Of a stretch of 64,000 nucleotides of DNA, positions 7,984 through 15,311 are shown piece after piece. The stretch's first letter is position 1, and each line of letters starts with the position of its first letter. The stretch is from Aliagarivorans taiwanensis DSM 22990 (lineage in GTDB: Bacteria; Pseudomonadota; Gammaproteobacteria; Enterobacterales; Celerinatantimonadaceae), in the NCBI RefSeq assembly GCF_000429505.1, contig NZ_AUBZ01000004.1, positions 62,001 to 126,000 of the forward strand, given 5' to 3'. A program made the translations under genes and the position numbers. The notes below the pieces were generated by a model that worked only from the letters and a program-made list of their open reading frames with translations, was not told the origin of the DNA and did not search any database.

Positions 7984-9411
7984 TTATTCATCGTCGAAGA
8001 ATTCTCCGGCGTAATTATCAAAGCGCGAGAACTGGCCTTGGAAGGTCAGCGGCACTTTACCAATAGGACCGTTCCGCTGTTTACCGATGATAATCTCAGC
8101 CATACCTTTGTTGGCGCTGTCCTCGTGGTACACCTCATCCCGGTAGATGAACATAATCAAGTCGGCATCCTGCTCAATAGAGCCCGATTCACGCAAGTCA
8201 GAGTTTACCGGGCGTTTATCGGCACGTTGCTCCAAGCTACGGTTTAGCTGCGATAGTGCCACCACCGGCACCTCAAGCTCTTTGGCCAGCGCTTTAAGCG
8301 AGCGCGAGATCTCGGCGATCTCCAGGGTACGGTTTTCACTCAGGCCCGGCACCTGCATCAGCTGTAGGTAGTCGACCATGATCATGCTAATACCGCCATG
8401 TTCGCGGGCAACCCGGCGAGCACGTGAACGCACCTCGGTCGGCGTCAAACCCGAAGAGTCATCGATATACATCTTCGATTTTTCGGCCATCAGACCCATG
8501 GTTGACGACAGGCGAGCCCAATCGTCATCATCCAAACGGCCGGTTCTGACCTTGGTTTGGTCAATGCGGCCTAAGGAGGCCAGCATACGCATCATGATCT
8601 GCTCAGAGGGCATCTCCAAGCTGAAGATTAGCACCGGCTTGTCTTGGGTCATTGCGGCATATTCGCAAAGGTTCATGGCGAAGGTGGTTTTACCCATGGA
8701 AGGACGCGCAGCCACAATAATCAAATCGGAGGGTTGCAAGCCGGCGGTCATTCTATCCAGATCACTAAACCCACTGGATACCCCCGTCACACCACCAGAG
8801 TCAGGAGATTTATAGAGCTCTTCAATTCGGTCAATGGTATCTGAGAGGATACTTTTAACTTCCTGCGGGCCCTCGCTGGTATTGGTACGCGCCTCAGCAA
8901 TCTTAAACACCTTACTTTCGGCGAAGTCGAGCAGCTCAGCACTCTCTCGGCCCTGCGGCTCGTAGCAACTGTCGGCAATCTCATTGGCCACCGAGATAAG
9001 CTCGCGGGTCACCGCGCGCTCGCGCACAATATCGGCGTAGGCGCGAATATTGGCGGCACTTGGGGTGTTTTTGGCGATCTCGCCCAAGTAGGCAAAGCCG
9101 CCGATGTCTTCGAGCTGCTCTTGGCGCTCCAGCTCTTCCGAGACGGTAACCAGATCCACCGGTGAACCCTTCTCGGCCAAGCGCGCCATCGCGTTAAAGA
9201 TGTGTTGGTGTGGACGTTGATAGAAGTCCTGAGCCACCACCTTCTCAGCGACGCCATCCCATGCGTTATTGTCCAGCATCAAGCCGCCAAGTACGGCTTG
9301 CTCCGCTTCCGAGGAGTGAGGTGGAACCTTAAGCTGCTCGACCTGAGCATCACCTTTGGTGTTGTTGCGTGGTCGCTTACTGTTGGCAGCTGAGTTTGCA
9401 GAAGGAGCCAT
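7984..9411 (-). CDS. dnaB: Replicative DNA helicase DnaB
   Basis: Hexameric 5'-3' helicase that drives the replication fork. The 475 residues comprise an N-terminal primase-interacting domain (about 30-135), a linker and a RecA-like ATPase domain with Walker A ARPSMGKTT near 237-245, a MIMVDYLQLM Walker B and the RESGSIEQDAD segment. No intein interrupts the P-loop. It is upstream of alr. In many relatives rplI is directly upstream; here cytochrome c and ynjBCD are interposed. A DciA-family loader is encoded at 57.2 kb. Confidence 0.97.
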   Translation of the reverse strand: MAPSANSAANSKRPRNNTKGDAQVEQLKVPPHSSEAEQAVLGGLMLDNNAWDGVAEKVVAQDFYQRPHQHIFNAMARLAEKGSPVDLVTVSEELERQEQLEDIGGFAYLGEIAKNTPSAANIRAYADIVRERAVTRELISVANEIADSCYEPQGRESAELLDFAESKVFKIAEARTNTSEGPQEVKSILSDTIDRIEELYKSPDSGGVTGVSSGFSDLDRMTAGLQPSDLIIVAARPSMGKTTFAMNLCEYAAMTQDKPVLIFSLEMPSEQIMMRMLASLGRIDQTKVRTGRLDDDDWARLSSTMGLMAEKSKMYIDDSSGLTPTEVRSRARRVAREHGGISMIMVDYLQLMQVPGLSENRTLEIAEISRSLKALAKELEVPVVALSQLNRSLEQRADKRPVNSDLRESGSIEQDADLIMFIYRDEVYHEDSANKGMAEIIIGKQRNGPIGKVPLTFQGQFSRFDNYAGEFFDDE

Positions 9412-9525
9412 GGAATTACGTCGTTAAATATTCGGCCCTCTATTATGCGCGATAAGCCGCTACTGAGCTAGCGCCTGTTTATCGTTCGCGTCGAGTTTTG
9501 CGTGAACAAAAGCGTTCAGTCGCCC

Positions 9526-9572
9526 AAACAAGAGGCAAGAAGAAAGAGACAAGAAGAAGAGGCGAAAAGAAC
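9526..9572. repeat. Purine-rich imperfect repeat upstream of dnaB
   Basis: An almost all-purine stretch of about 45 bp built from variants of AAGAGGCAAGAAGAAAGAGAC, for example GAGGCAAGAAGAA followed by GAGACAAGAAGAAGAGGC. It lies in the 226-bp gap between dnaB and the cytochrome gene. It could be slippage-derived; no function is evident. Confidence 0.4.
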
Positions 9573-9602
9573 TGGTGGGAAGTTGATAGTTGCTGGATGG
9601 CA

Positions 9603-9624
9603 AGTGGTGCCCATCGGCACCACT
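9603..9624 (-). terminator. Strong hairpin 3' of the cytochrome c gene, no U-tract
   Basis: AGTGGTGCC-CATC-GGCACCACT is a perfect 9-bp stem starting 13 bp past the cytochrome stop. On the minus strand it is followed by TTGCCATCC rather than a T-run, so termination may be partial or the hairpin may stabilise the 3' end. Confidence 0.45.
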
Positions 9625-9637
9625 CAAGCGGAAGGTA

Positions 9638-9928
9638 TTACAGGGCCGAGAAATAAGCGGCCAGCTCTTTCATCTCATCATCGGTCAACATCGCAGCCTG
9701 CCCCTGCATTACCGTGGCATTGGTCGTGCCGGTACGCTGCTTGTTCTTATAGGCAACCAACGAGTCGTAGAGGTACTTTTCATTCTGCCCTTTCAGATTG
9801 GGGTAGCCATCGATGACGGCAATGCCATCAGGGCCATGGCAGCTATGGCAAAGTGGCGCCTTGGCGGGCGCTGCAGATAGGCTAAGGGAAGGCAGAACCA
9901 GCCATAGTGCCAATACTGACTTATTCAT
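9638..9928 (-). CDS. Small periplasmic c-type cytochrome
   Basis: About 96 aa. A signal peptide (MNKSVLALWL through LSLSAAPA) is followed by a haem-binding CHSCH motif near residue 28. The distal Met ligand is probably in the VMQGQAAMLTDDEM region, giving a class I monohaem cytochrome of the cytochrome c553/c4-half type. I chose ATG 9928 because GAGGAC precedes it by 6 bases; an ATG four codons earlier has no ribosome site. It probably carries electrons to an oxidase or peroxidase; the partner is not visible. It is not clearly co-transcribed with ynjBCD, which ends 86 bp upstream on the same strand. Confidence 0.85.
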   Translation of the reverse strand: MNKSVLALWLVLPSLSLSAAPAKAPLCHSCHGPDGIAVIDGYPNLKGQNEKYLYDSLVAYKNKQRTGTTNATVMQGQAAMLTDDEMKELAAYFSAL

Positions 9929-10026
9929 AAACGTCCTCATTGTTAGTTATATCGCTCCATCACTCAGGTCCTTGATTACGGACCAACTTCCCTTTGAGCC
10001 TAACAGAGGCTTTGATTTTTCTCCAA

Positions 10027-10653
10027 TCACTGCAGCGCGTGCACCTGCGCGCCGTGAGGCACATCATCATGATCATGGGTGACCAACAAGGCCGGGATGT
10101 TCATCGCCTTGATTTGAGCAAATACGAACTCGCGAAACTGCGCCCGTAGCGCCTTGTCTAACTTGCTAAAGGGCTCATCGAGGAGTAGCAGTTCTGGTTC
10201 TGCCAACAGGCTGCGCAACACACTCACCCGCGCCCGTTGGCCACCCGACAAGTGGCCGATATCGCGCTGCTGATAGCCGCTTAACTCGGCCTGTTCTAGC
10301 ACCTGGGCAATCCGTCGCTCAGCCTCATCTCGAGACACATCGCCCAAGGCAAAACGCAGGTTCTGCTCGACATTAAAGTGGGGAAACAGTAGGTCGTCCT
10401 GAAACAAGATCCCCACCCGCCGGCGCGCTTGTGGCAGCTCAAGTAGTTGCCGCTGATTAAGAACAATCTCGCCCGAGGGTGTAAAACAACGCGACAAGGT
10501 GCCAGCAATCGCCGCCAGCAGGGTCGATTTACCGCAGCCACTCGGTCCCATCACCGCCGCCACCTCGCCGGGGGCGACCTCAAAGCTCAAGGGTGAAAAC
10601 AGGTGGCGAGCATCGCCGCTAAATCGAATACTCAGCTGATTAAGTTCTAACAT
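10027..10653 (-). CDS. ynjD: ABC transporter ATP-binding protein, YnjD family
   Basis: Cytoplasmic ATPase of a three-gene importer. Walker A is GPSGCGKST (about 37-45), the signature LSGGQRARVS and Walker B LLLLDEPFSKLD. At 208 aa it is compact and lacks the C-terminal regulatory domain of FbpC/PotA types, like E. coli YnjD (217 aa). Its start overlaps the ynjC end by 14 bp, so translation is probably coupled. Substrate unknown; the YnjB family resembles binding proteins for iron, thiamine and polyamines. It lies last in ynjBCD. Confidence 0.85.
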   Translation of the reverse strand: MLELNQLSIRFSGDARHLFSPLSFEVAPGEVAAVMGPSGCGKSTLLAAIAGTLSRCFTPSGEIVLNQRQLLELPQARRRVGILFQDDLLFPHFNVEQNLRFALGDVSRDEAERRIAQVLEQAELSGYQQRDIGHLSGGQRARVSVLRSLLAEPELLLLDEPFSKLDKALRAQFREFVFAQIKAMNIPALLVTHDHDDVPHGAQVHALQ

Positions 10654-12343
10654 GAAAGGTCCAACTAAAAGGCTTAAACACCCGCTTGGGCGTAGTCAGT
10701 TGCGCCAAACTAAATACCAGTAGTGGCAACAGGCTCTGCAATATCACCATCACCGCAGTAATCCTTCGATCGCCGCCCGAGGCCAGCGCCACAGCCTCGG
10801 TGGTTAGGGTGCTAAAGCGCCCGGCGCCAATAAACAGCGTCGGCAGATACTGGGCAATGCTCACCGAGAAGCCCACCGCCATGGCTACAGCTATCGGCTT
10901 GGCCAGCATGGCCAGCTTGATTTGCACGAAGCTTAGCAGCGGTCGGTGATTGAGGCTCACCGCCGCCTGCATATAGCGCTGCTCAAAACCGCGGTAGTTA
11001 TCGGCCAAGGAGAGAAACACATAGGGCAGCACAAACACGGTATGCGCCCAAATAACCCCTAGCCAGCGTCCATCTAACTGCCACTTCAGCAACTGCACCT
11101 GTAGCCCAAACAAGAAGGCCACCTGTGGCACCAACAGTGGCAAGTAAAACAGCTTGGACCATCGCAGCGCACGGGCGCGGTCACTGTGTAGCTCGTACTC
11201 CAAACAGCCAATACACAGCAGCAAGCTGAGCAGCGCGGAGGACAGCGCCAACAGCAAGCTTTGGCTAAAGGGAGAATAGGCAAACTCGGCCGCTTGTTGC
11301 CAGGTCCCTAACTGCCAGGTTTGCGGCAGCATATCCGGGAAGCGCCAGCGCCAAGCAAACGACCAGATAAGCATTACCACCATTGCCAGACCCGCTAGCA
11401 GCATCGCGGCGGTAACTAACAGGCCTGCGGGCTTATCGCTGCGCGGCCGATGACGGCGACCATTGAGCTGCCAACCAAGGCTCCAGCGTAAACAGTGTCG
11501 CTCCAACCATAGGTACACCAACAGCACCGAGCCAATCAGCGCCAGCAGCCAAAGCGCGCCAGCGGCCCCCATCAAGCGAAAGCTGACATCGCTATGGGAG
11601 AACCACTGCCACACCAGCACCGCTAAGGTGGGAGGCTTGGTGGGGCCGATAACCTGCGCCACGTCCACCACCGAACAGGCAAACGCTAATACCGCTAACA
11701 TCGGCAGGCGCACCCGCGGCAACAGCTGCGGAATAATCACTCGCCACCACACTTGCGCCCGGCTATAACCCAGACTTTGCCCCACAGCAAGGCTTGCGTT
11801 CAGCGGCATCTGGCCGGCCGCTACCGCCAGCATAAACAGCAAGAAGGGCAGCTCCTTGAGCCACAGCGCCAGTACCAAGCTCAAGCCATAAGGGTCTTGC
11901 ACACTTTGCCAAAGCGGTGGGTAACTAAAGCCGGTCAGCCACGGAGAGAGTGAGCGCAGTACCCAGCCGCTGGGGGCGAGCAGAAATACCAAGCCGATCG
12001 CCAGCGCCACATGGGGCACCGCTAGCATTGGTGCGAAGGCCCGTTGCAGCCAGCGCCAACTGGCGCGGTGATAACAGTGAGAGAGCACATACAGCGCGCT
12101 TATCAGCGCCAAGCCGCTGGAGAGCACGCCGCTTAGCACACTCAAGCCACTCGCCTGCAGGGTTAGCGGGTGGGCAAATAGCGCTTGCCACGCCTGCAGG
12201 CTCCATTGTTCAAAACCGAGACTTGGCAGATAACCAAAGGAAGGAAGTAGGGTGTACCACAAGCCGCTTAACAGCGGCACTAGCATCACCAGTAGGGTAA
12301 GGGCTGGGAAAACGCCCAGCCAACGTCCATCGATTCGCGTCAT
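10640..12343 (-). CDS. ynjC: ABC transporter permease, YnjC family (fused double permease)
   Basis: Inner-membrane permease of 567 aa with two tandem binding-protein-dependent transport domains and about twelve hydrophobic segments, as in FbpB/ThiP. The coupling-helix EAA-like motifs are approximated by SLAVGQSLGYSRAQVW in the first half and AVSLNHRPLLSFVQI in the second. It overlaps ynjB by 4 bp (ATGA) and ynjD by 14 bp, indicating one transcript. E. coli YnjC is similar in length (511 aa). The substrate is not determined. Confidence 0.85.
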   Translation of the reverse strand: MTRIDGRWLGVFPALTLLVMLVPLLSGLWYTLLPSFGYLPSLGFEQWSLQAWQALFAHPLTLQASGLSVLSGVLSSGLALISALYVLSHCYHRASWRWLQRAFAPMLAVPHVALAIGLVFLLAPSGWVLRSLSPWLTGFSYPPLWQSVQDPYGLSLVLALWLKELPFLLFMLAVAAGQMPLNASLAVGQSLGYSRAQVWWRVIIPQLLPRVRLPMLAVLAFACSVVDVAQVIGPTKPPTLAVLVWQWFSHSDVSFRLMGAAGALWLLALIGSVLLVYLWLERHCLRWSLGWQLNGRRHRPRSDKPAGLLVTAAMLLAGLAMVVMLIWSFAWRWRFPDMLPQTWQLGTWQQAAEFAYSPFSQSLLLALSSALLSLLLCIGCLEYELHSDRARALRWSKLFYLPLLVPQVAFLFGLQVQLLKWQLDGRWLGVIWAHTVFVLPYVFLSLADNYRGFEQRYMQAAVSLNHRPLLSFVQIKLAMLAKPIAVAMAVGFSVSIAQYLPTLFIGAGRFSTLTTEAVALASGGDRRITAVMVILQSLLPLLVFSLAQLTTPKRVFKPFSWTFHVRT

Positions 12344-13533
12344 TTACCGTAGCGGCGTAACCACTCTGCTTCTAACAGTTCCAACCAAGAGATATGCGGT
12401 TCGGCCAGCGTGCGGGCACGGTCCTCAGCACTGAGCATGGCTGGATGCTGCTGGGCGACGAACAGCGCCCGTTGCTCGGCATCGAGCTTGCGCATATCGA
12501 GAATGCTCGGGTCCCCCCAATGGTTCAGATCCGCCTTACGGGCCTGCGCTTCTGGCGACAATAGGAAGTTAGCCACCACCATCGCAGCCTGAGGAACTGA
12601 GCTGTTAAACGGGATCGCCACAAAGTGGGTGTTGGCAATGGTGCCACCCGCGAAGGTATAGCTACGCACCGAGTCCGGCAGACGCCCCTGCTCCACCGAC
12701 GATGCCGGCTCATTCGGATTAAAGGTAAAGGCCAGCGTTAACTCGCCGTCGTTGACCAACTGCTGCATCTGCCCCGCGCCATTAGGCTGAACCTGGCCGC
12801 CGCGCCACATCAGTGGATGTAGTTGATCAAGGAAGCGCCACAGCGCAGCGGTGTGCTGCTGAAAGCGCTCAGGGTTGGCGGGGAGCTGCAACAGCGCCGG
12901 ATCGTCCATCCACTCCCACAGCGCTTGTTTGATAAAGGTGGTGCCATAGAAATCTGGCGGCGCCGGGTAGCTAAACTGGCCAGGATGCCGCTTGGCAAAC
13001 TCCAGCAATTGCGCCATCAAACGAGGCAGCTGGTTGATACGCTCGCTATCGTAGTAAAAGGTCAGTTGCGCGCCGCCCCAAGGGGATTCCATCCCGGCCA
13101 CTGGCTCGCTGAAATCATATTGTAGCGATGCGCTTTGCTGGTCGGTCAGCGCCAGATTGGGCAGCTCTTCCGCAAATGGGCCGTATAGCAGCTCCGCCTG
13201 TTTGAGGGTGCGAAAGTTCTCACCGTTAACCCATAGCAGATCAACACTGCCGCCCTGCTCGCGGCCACTGGCATGTTCAGCAATGATCCGACTGACCACA
13301 TTGGCAGTATCGCTGATCTTAACGTGCTTGAGTTCGATGCCATGCTCTTGCTTGACCCGCTGCGCCACCCAACGGATATAGCTGTTGATGTTCTCCGAGC
13401 CTGCCCAAGCATTGAAATAGACGGTTTGACCGTCTGCCTGCTGCTCAATCTCTTGCCAGTTTGCCTGAGCCGGCAACACCGCTGTAAGGCTAATGATTAA
13501 CGCAAATAATCCGAATGCGAATAGACCGCGCAC
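12340..13533 (-). CDS. ynjB: ABC transporter substrate-binding protein, YnjB family
   Basis: Periplasmic binding protein of 397 aa with a signal peptide (about 1-24, ending ALPAQA-N). YFNAWAGSENINSYI near the N-terminus and LLWVNGENFRTL are typical of the YnjB family of extracellular solute-binding proteins. The start is GTG 13533 with GGGAG seven bases upstream. First gene of ynjBCD. A 13/19 match to the Fur consensus lies 34 bp upstream, suggesting iron-responsive expression; the true ligand remains unknown. Confidence 0.85.
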   Translation of the reverse strand: MRGLFAFGLFALIISLTAVLPAQANWQEIEQQADGQTVYFNAWAGSENINSYIRWVAQRVKQEHGIELKHVKISDTANVVSRIIAEHASGREQGGSVDLLWVNGENFRTLKQAELLYGPFAEELPNLALTDQQSASLQYDFSEPVAGMESPWGGAQLTFYYDSERINQLPRLMAQLLEFAKRHPGQFSYPAPPDFYGTTFIKQALWEWMDDPALLQLPANPERFQQHTAALWRFLDQLHPLMWRGGQVQPNGAGQMQQLVNDGELTLAFTFNPNEPASSVEQGRLPDSVRSYTFAGGTIANTHFVAIPFNSSVPQAAMVVANFLLSPEAQARKADLNHWGDPSILDMRKLDAEQRALFVAQQHPAMLSAEDRARTLAEPHISWLELLEAEWLRRYGK

Positions 13534-13566
13534 GATAAGTCTCCCTGTCTAGTCGGTAGCTTGCTT

Positions 13567-13585
13567 CATGATGATAACAATTCCC
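13567..13585. promoter_or_regulatory. Candidate Fur box upstream of ynjB
   Basis: CATGATGATAACAATTCCC matches 13 of 19 positions of the Fur consensus GATAATGATAATCATTATC, including an intact TGATAA core. It sits 34-52 bp upstream of the ynjB GTG, a usual place for an operator over the promoter. Confidence 0.5.
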
Positions 13586-13630
13586 TAAAGGAAAACCGCA
13601 TAAGACAGTGAAAACTTTCAACAAAAACGA

Positions 13631-13655
13631 AAAAACCGCGCCGGAGCGCGGTTTT
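13631..13655 (-). terminator. Terminator of the rpsF-priB-rpsR-rplI operon
   Basis: AAAACCGCGC-CGGA-GCGCGGTTTT, a 10-bp stem 26 bp past the rplI stop, followed on the minus strand by a further T-rich tract. The TTTT on the plus strand would let it act in both directions. Confidence 0.85.
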
Positions 13656-13680
13656 ACATCAACTAAGCGAGTTGTGAAGA

Positions 13681-14133
13681 TTAGTCTTCAGCAACAACGT
13701 TCAGGTTGATGGTAGCAGTAACTTCTGAGTGAACCTGGATAGCGATTTCGAATTCGCCCAGAGTACGCAGAGCACCGTTTGGTAGACGTACTTCAGCTTT
13801 AGCGATTTCAACGCCAGCAGCAGAAACTGCATCAGCGATGTCGCGAGTACCGATAGAACCGAACAGCTTGCCTTCGTCACCAGCTTTAGTAGTGATAACA
13901 ACAGCTTCAAGAGCGTTCAGCTTCTCAGCACGTGCTTCAGCAGCACCCAGGTCAGCAGCTAGTTTAGCTTCCAACTCAGCGCGGCGAGTTTCGAAAACTT
14001 CCAAGTTAGCTTTGGTCGCAGGAACTGCTTTACCCTGAGGGATCAAGAAGTTACGAGCGTAGCCAGCTTTTACGTTAACTTTGTCGCCCAAACCGCCTAG
14101 GTTAGCGATTTTGTCTAGTAGAATAATTTCCAT
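13681..14133 (-). CDS. rplI: 50S ribosomal protein L9
   Basis: L9 binds 23S rRNA at the base of the L1 stalk. It has 150 aa (E. coli 149), with the N-terminal [17 protein letters not shown] and the [13 protein letters not shown] rRNA-binding signature, a long connecting helix and a C-terminal domain. Last gene of the rpsF operon, 45 bp after rpsR, followed by a strong terminator. In many relatives dnaB comes next; here ynjBCD intervenes. Confidence 0.98.
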   Translation of the reverse strand: MEIILLDKIANLGGLGDKVNVKAGYARNFLIPQGKAVPATKANLEVFETRRAELEAKLAADLGAAEARAEKLNALEAVVITTKAGDEGKLFGSIGTRDIADAVSAAGVEIAKAEVRLPNGALRTLGEFEIAIQVHSEVTATINLNVVAED

Positions 14134-14178
14134 TACCTTTCCTCGAATATAAAGGTTGAGTTAGGCCGAGCCTTCGAC

Positions 14179-14406
14179 TTACTTGTGTAGGTCGGTGTAA
14201 GGCAGCAGAGCCAGGTAACGAGCACGCTTGATAGCACGTGCTAGTTGACGTTGGTATTTAGCGCTAGTACCAGTGATACGGCTAGGTACAATCTTACCGC
14301 TTTCAGTGATGTAGTTTTTCAAAGTTGCAGTATCTTTGTAATCGATCTCTACAACGCCTTCCGCTGAGAAGCGGCAGAATTTACGACGACGGAAAAAACG
14401 TGCCAT
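14179..14406 (-). CDS. rpsR: 30S ribosomal protein S18
   Basis: 75 aa, beginning [11 protein letters not shown]. The start is ATG 14406, with GAGGAT 7 bases upstream; the longer open frame to 14445 runs into priB and is not used. S18 forms a heterodimer with S6 on the 30S platform. [11 protein letters not shown] and [23 protein letters not shown]-type segments are conserved. The priB stop lies 4 bp upstream, so the two genes are tightly coupled. Confidence 0.98.
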   Translation of the reverse strand: MARFFRRRKFCRFSAEGVVEIDYKDTATLKNYITESGKIVPSRITGTSAKYQRQLARAIKRARYLALLPYTDLHK

Positions 14407-14410
14407 AACA

Positions 14411-14725
14411 TTATCCTCGTGATAACAAATCAATAGTGTGGGCATGCAGTACTAAGCGGTATTCGCCGCTGGGTAATTTATGACTGGATACAAACCCAGT
14501 TACCCGTACTTCAGACCCCATTGTTAATTGCAATGAATCTTGCTCAAATGCCTCGCCACTTAGCACCACTGCCATTTGGCAATAGGCTTGGCGATTGAGC
14601 CCAGCTTCTGTTTGAGCTGAGCGGTGCTCCAGCCAAAATTGGCAATGAGGAACACCCGCCGGACTGGTATTTCGTTTTGGTGCCCTAAGCAGGCGACCAG
14701 TCAACACCAGACGGTTGTCAGACAT
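14411..14725 (-). CDS. priB: Primosomal replication protein N, PriB
   Basis: OB-fold single-strand DNA-binding protein (104 aa) used in PriA-dependent replication restart. The N-terminal [31 protein letters not shown]-like region (about 4-34) and the [14 protein letters not shown] strand are diagnostic of PriB, and its place between rpsF and rpsR is conserved. It starts 2 bp after the rpsF stop and ends 4 bp before rpsR. Together with dnaB and dciA it makes the third replication gene in this window. Confidence 0.95.
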   Translation of the reverse strand: MSDNRLVLTGRLLRAPKRNTSPAGVPHCQFWLEHRSAQTEAGLNRQAYCQMAVVLSGEAFEQDSLQLTMGSEVRVTGFVSSHKLPSGEYRLVLHAHTIDLLSRG

Positions 14726-14727
14726 TC

Positions 14728-15147
14728 TTACTCTTCGCTTGCAGCTTCTTCAGTTTTTGGTGCTTCAGCAGCAGGACGCTCTTCACGACGTGCTGGACGC
14801 TCGTCGTCACGGCGTGCTGGACGCTCATCCTTCGCTTTAGCGATAGGAGAAACTTCAGTTACAGCAGCTTTGGTGCGCATGATCATGTTACGGATAACGG
14901 CATCGTTGAAGCGGAAAGCAGTTTCCAGCTCGTCAACTACTTCTTGAGTAGCTTCGATGTTCAAAAGAACATAGTGCGCTTTGTGCAGTTTTTCGATTGG
15001 GTAAGCCAGTTGACGGCGGCCCCAGTCTTCCAAACGGTGGATCTGACCGCCTTTCTCAGTGATAACAGCTGAGTAACGCTCGATCATACCGGCAACTTGT
15101 TCGCTCTGGTCCGGGTGAACCATGAATACGATTTCGTAATGACGCAT
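14728..15147 (-). CDS. rpsF: 30S ribosomal protein S6
   Basis: 139 aa, starting [18 protein letters not shown]; the core ferredoxin-like fold ends near residue 105. The C-terminal tail is long, charged and repetitive (DERPARR repeated, then EERPA and EEAASEE), encoded by a 24-bp period repeat in the DNA. S6 tails are glutamylated by RimK in some species. AAGGAGC precedes ATG 15147 by 6 bases. First gene of the rpsF-priB-rpsR-rplI operon. Confidence 0.98.
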   Translation of the reverse strand: MRHYEIVFMVHPDQSEQVAGMIERYSAVITEKGGQIHRLEDWGRRQLAYPIEKLHKAHYVLLNIEATQEVVDELETAFRFNDAVIRNMIMRTKAAVTEVSPIAKAKDERPARRDDERPARREERPAAEAPKTEEAASEE

Positions 15148-15169
15148 GATTGCTCCTTACGGGTTAATA

Positions 15170-15202
15170 GCCACTCGCTCGGTACAGTCAAACCTTGGTG
15201 GC
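15170..15202 (-). promoter_or_regulatory. Candidate S6:S18 leader hairpin upstream of rpsF
   Basis: On the minus strand GCCAC and GTGGC close a stem enclosing AGGTTTGACTGTACCGAG, with an inner GGT/ACC pairing next to an unpaired GA. This resembles the known S6:S18-binding leader of rpsF operons, which uses a CCG-containing bulge. Position, 23 bp before the rpsF start, fits autoregulation. The secondary structure was judged by eye. Confidence 0.45.
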
Positions 15203-15311
15203 AAGGAAACAAAATTGTTGGTGACTGTTTTAGGAGGCGCGATTTTAGCGGATAGCTGAGCGCTAAACAACCAAAAAATAGACGATTGGACGGATAAGCA
15301 AGAAAAGCAGG

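Noticed and set aside
9502-9816. Possible plus-strand gene starting MNKSVQSPKQEARRKRQEEE
   Set aside because: Starts in the purine tract and runs antisense through the cytochrome c gene; the charged start is only the repeat translated.
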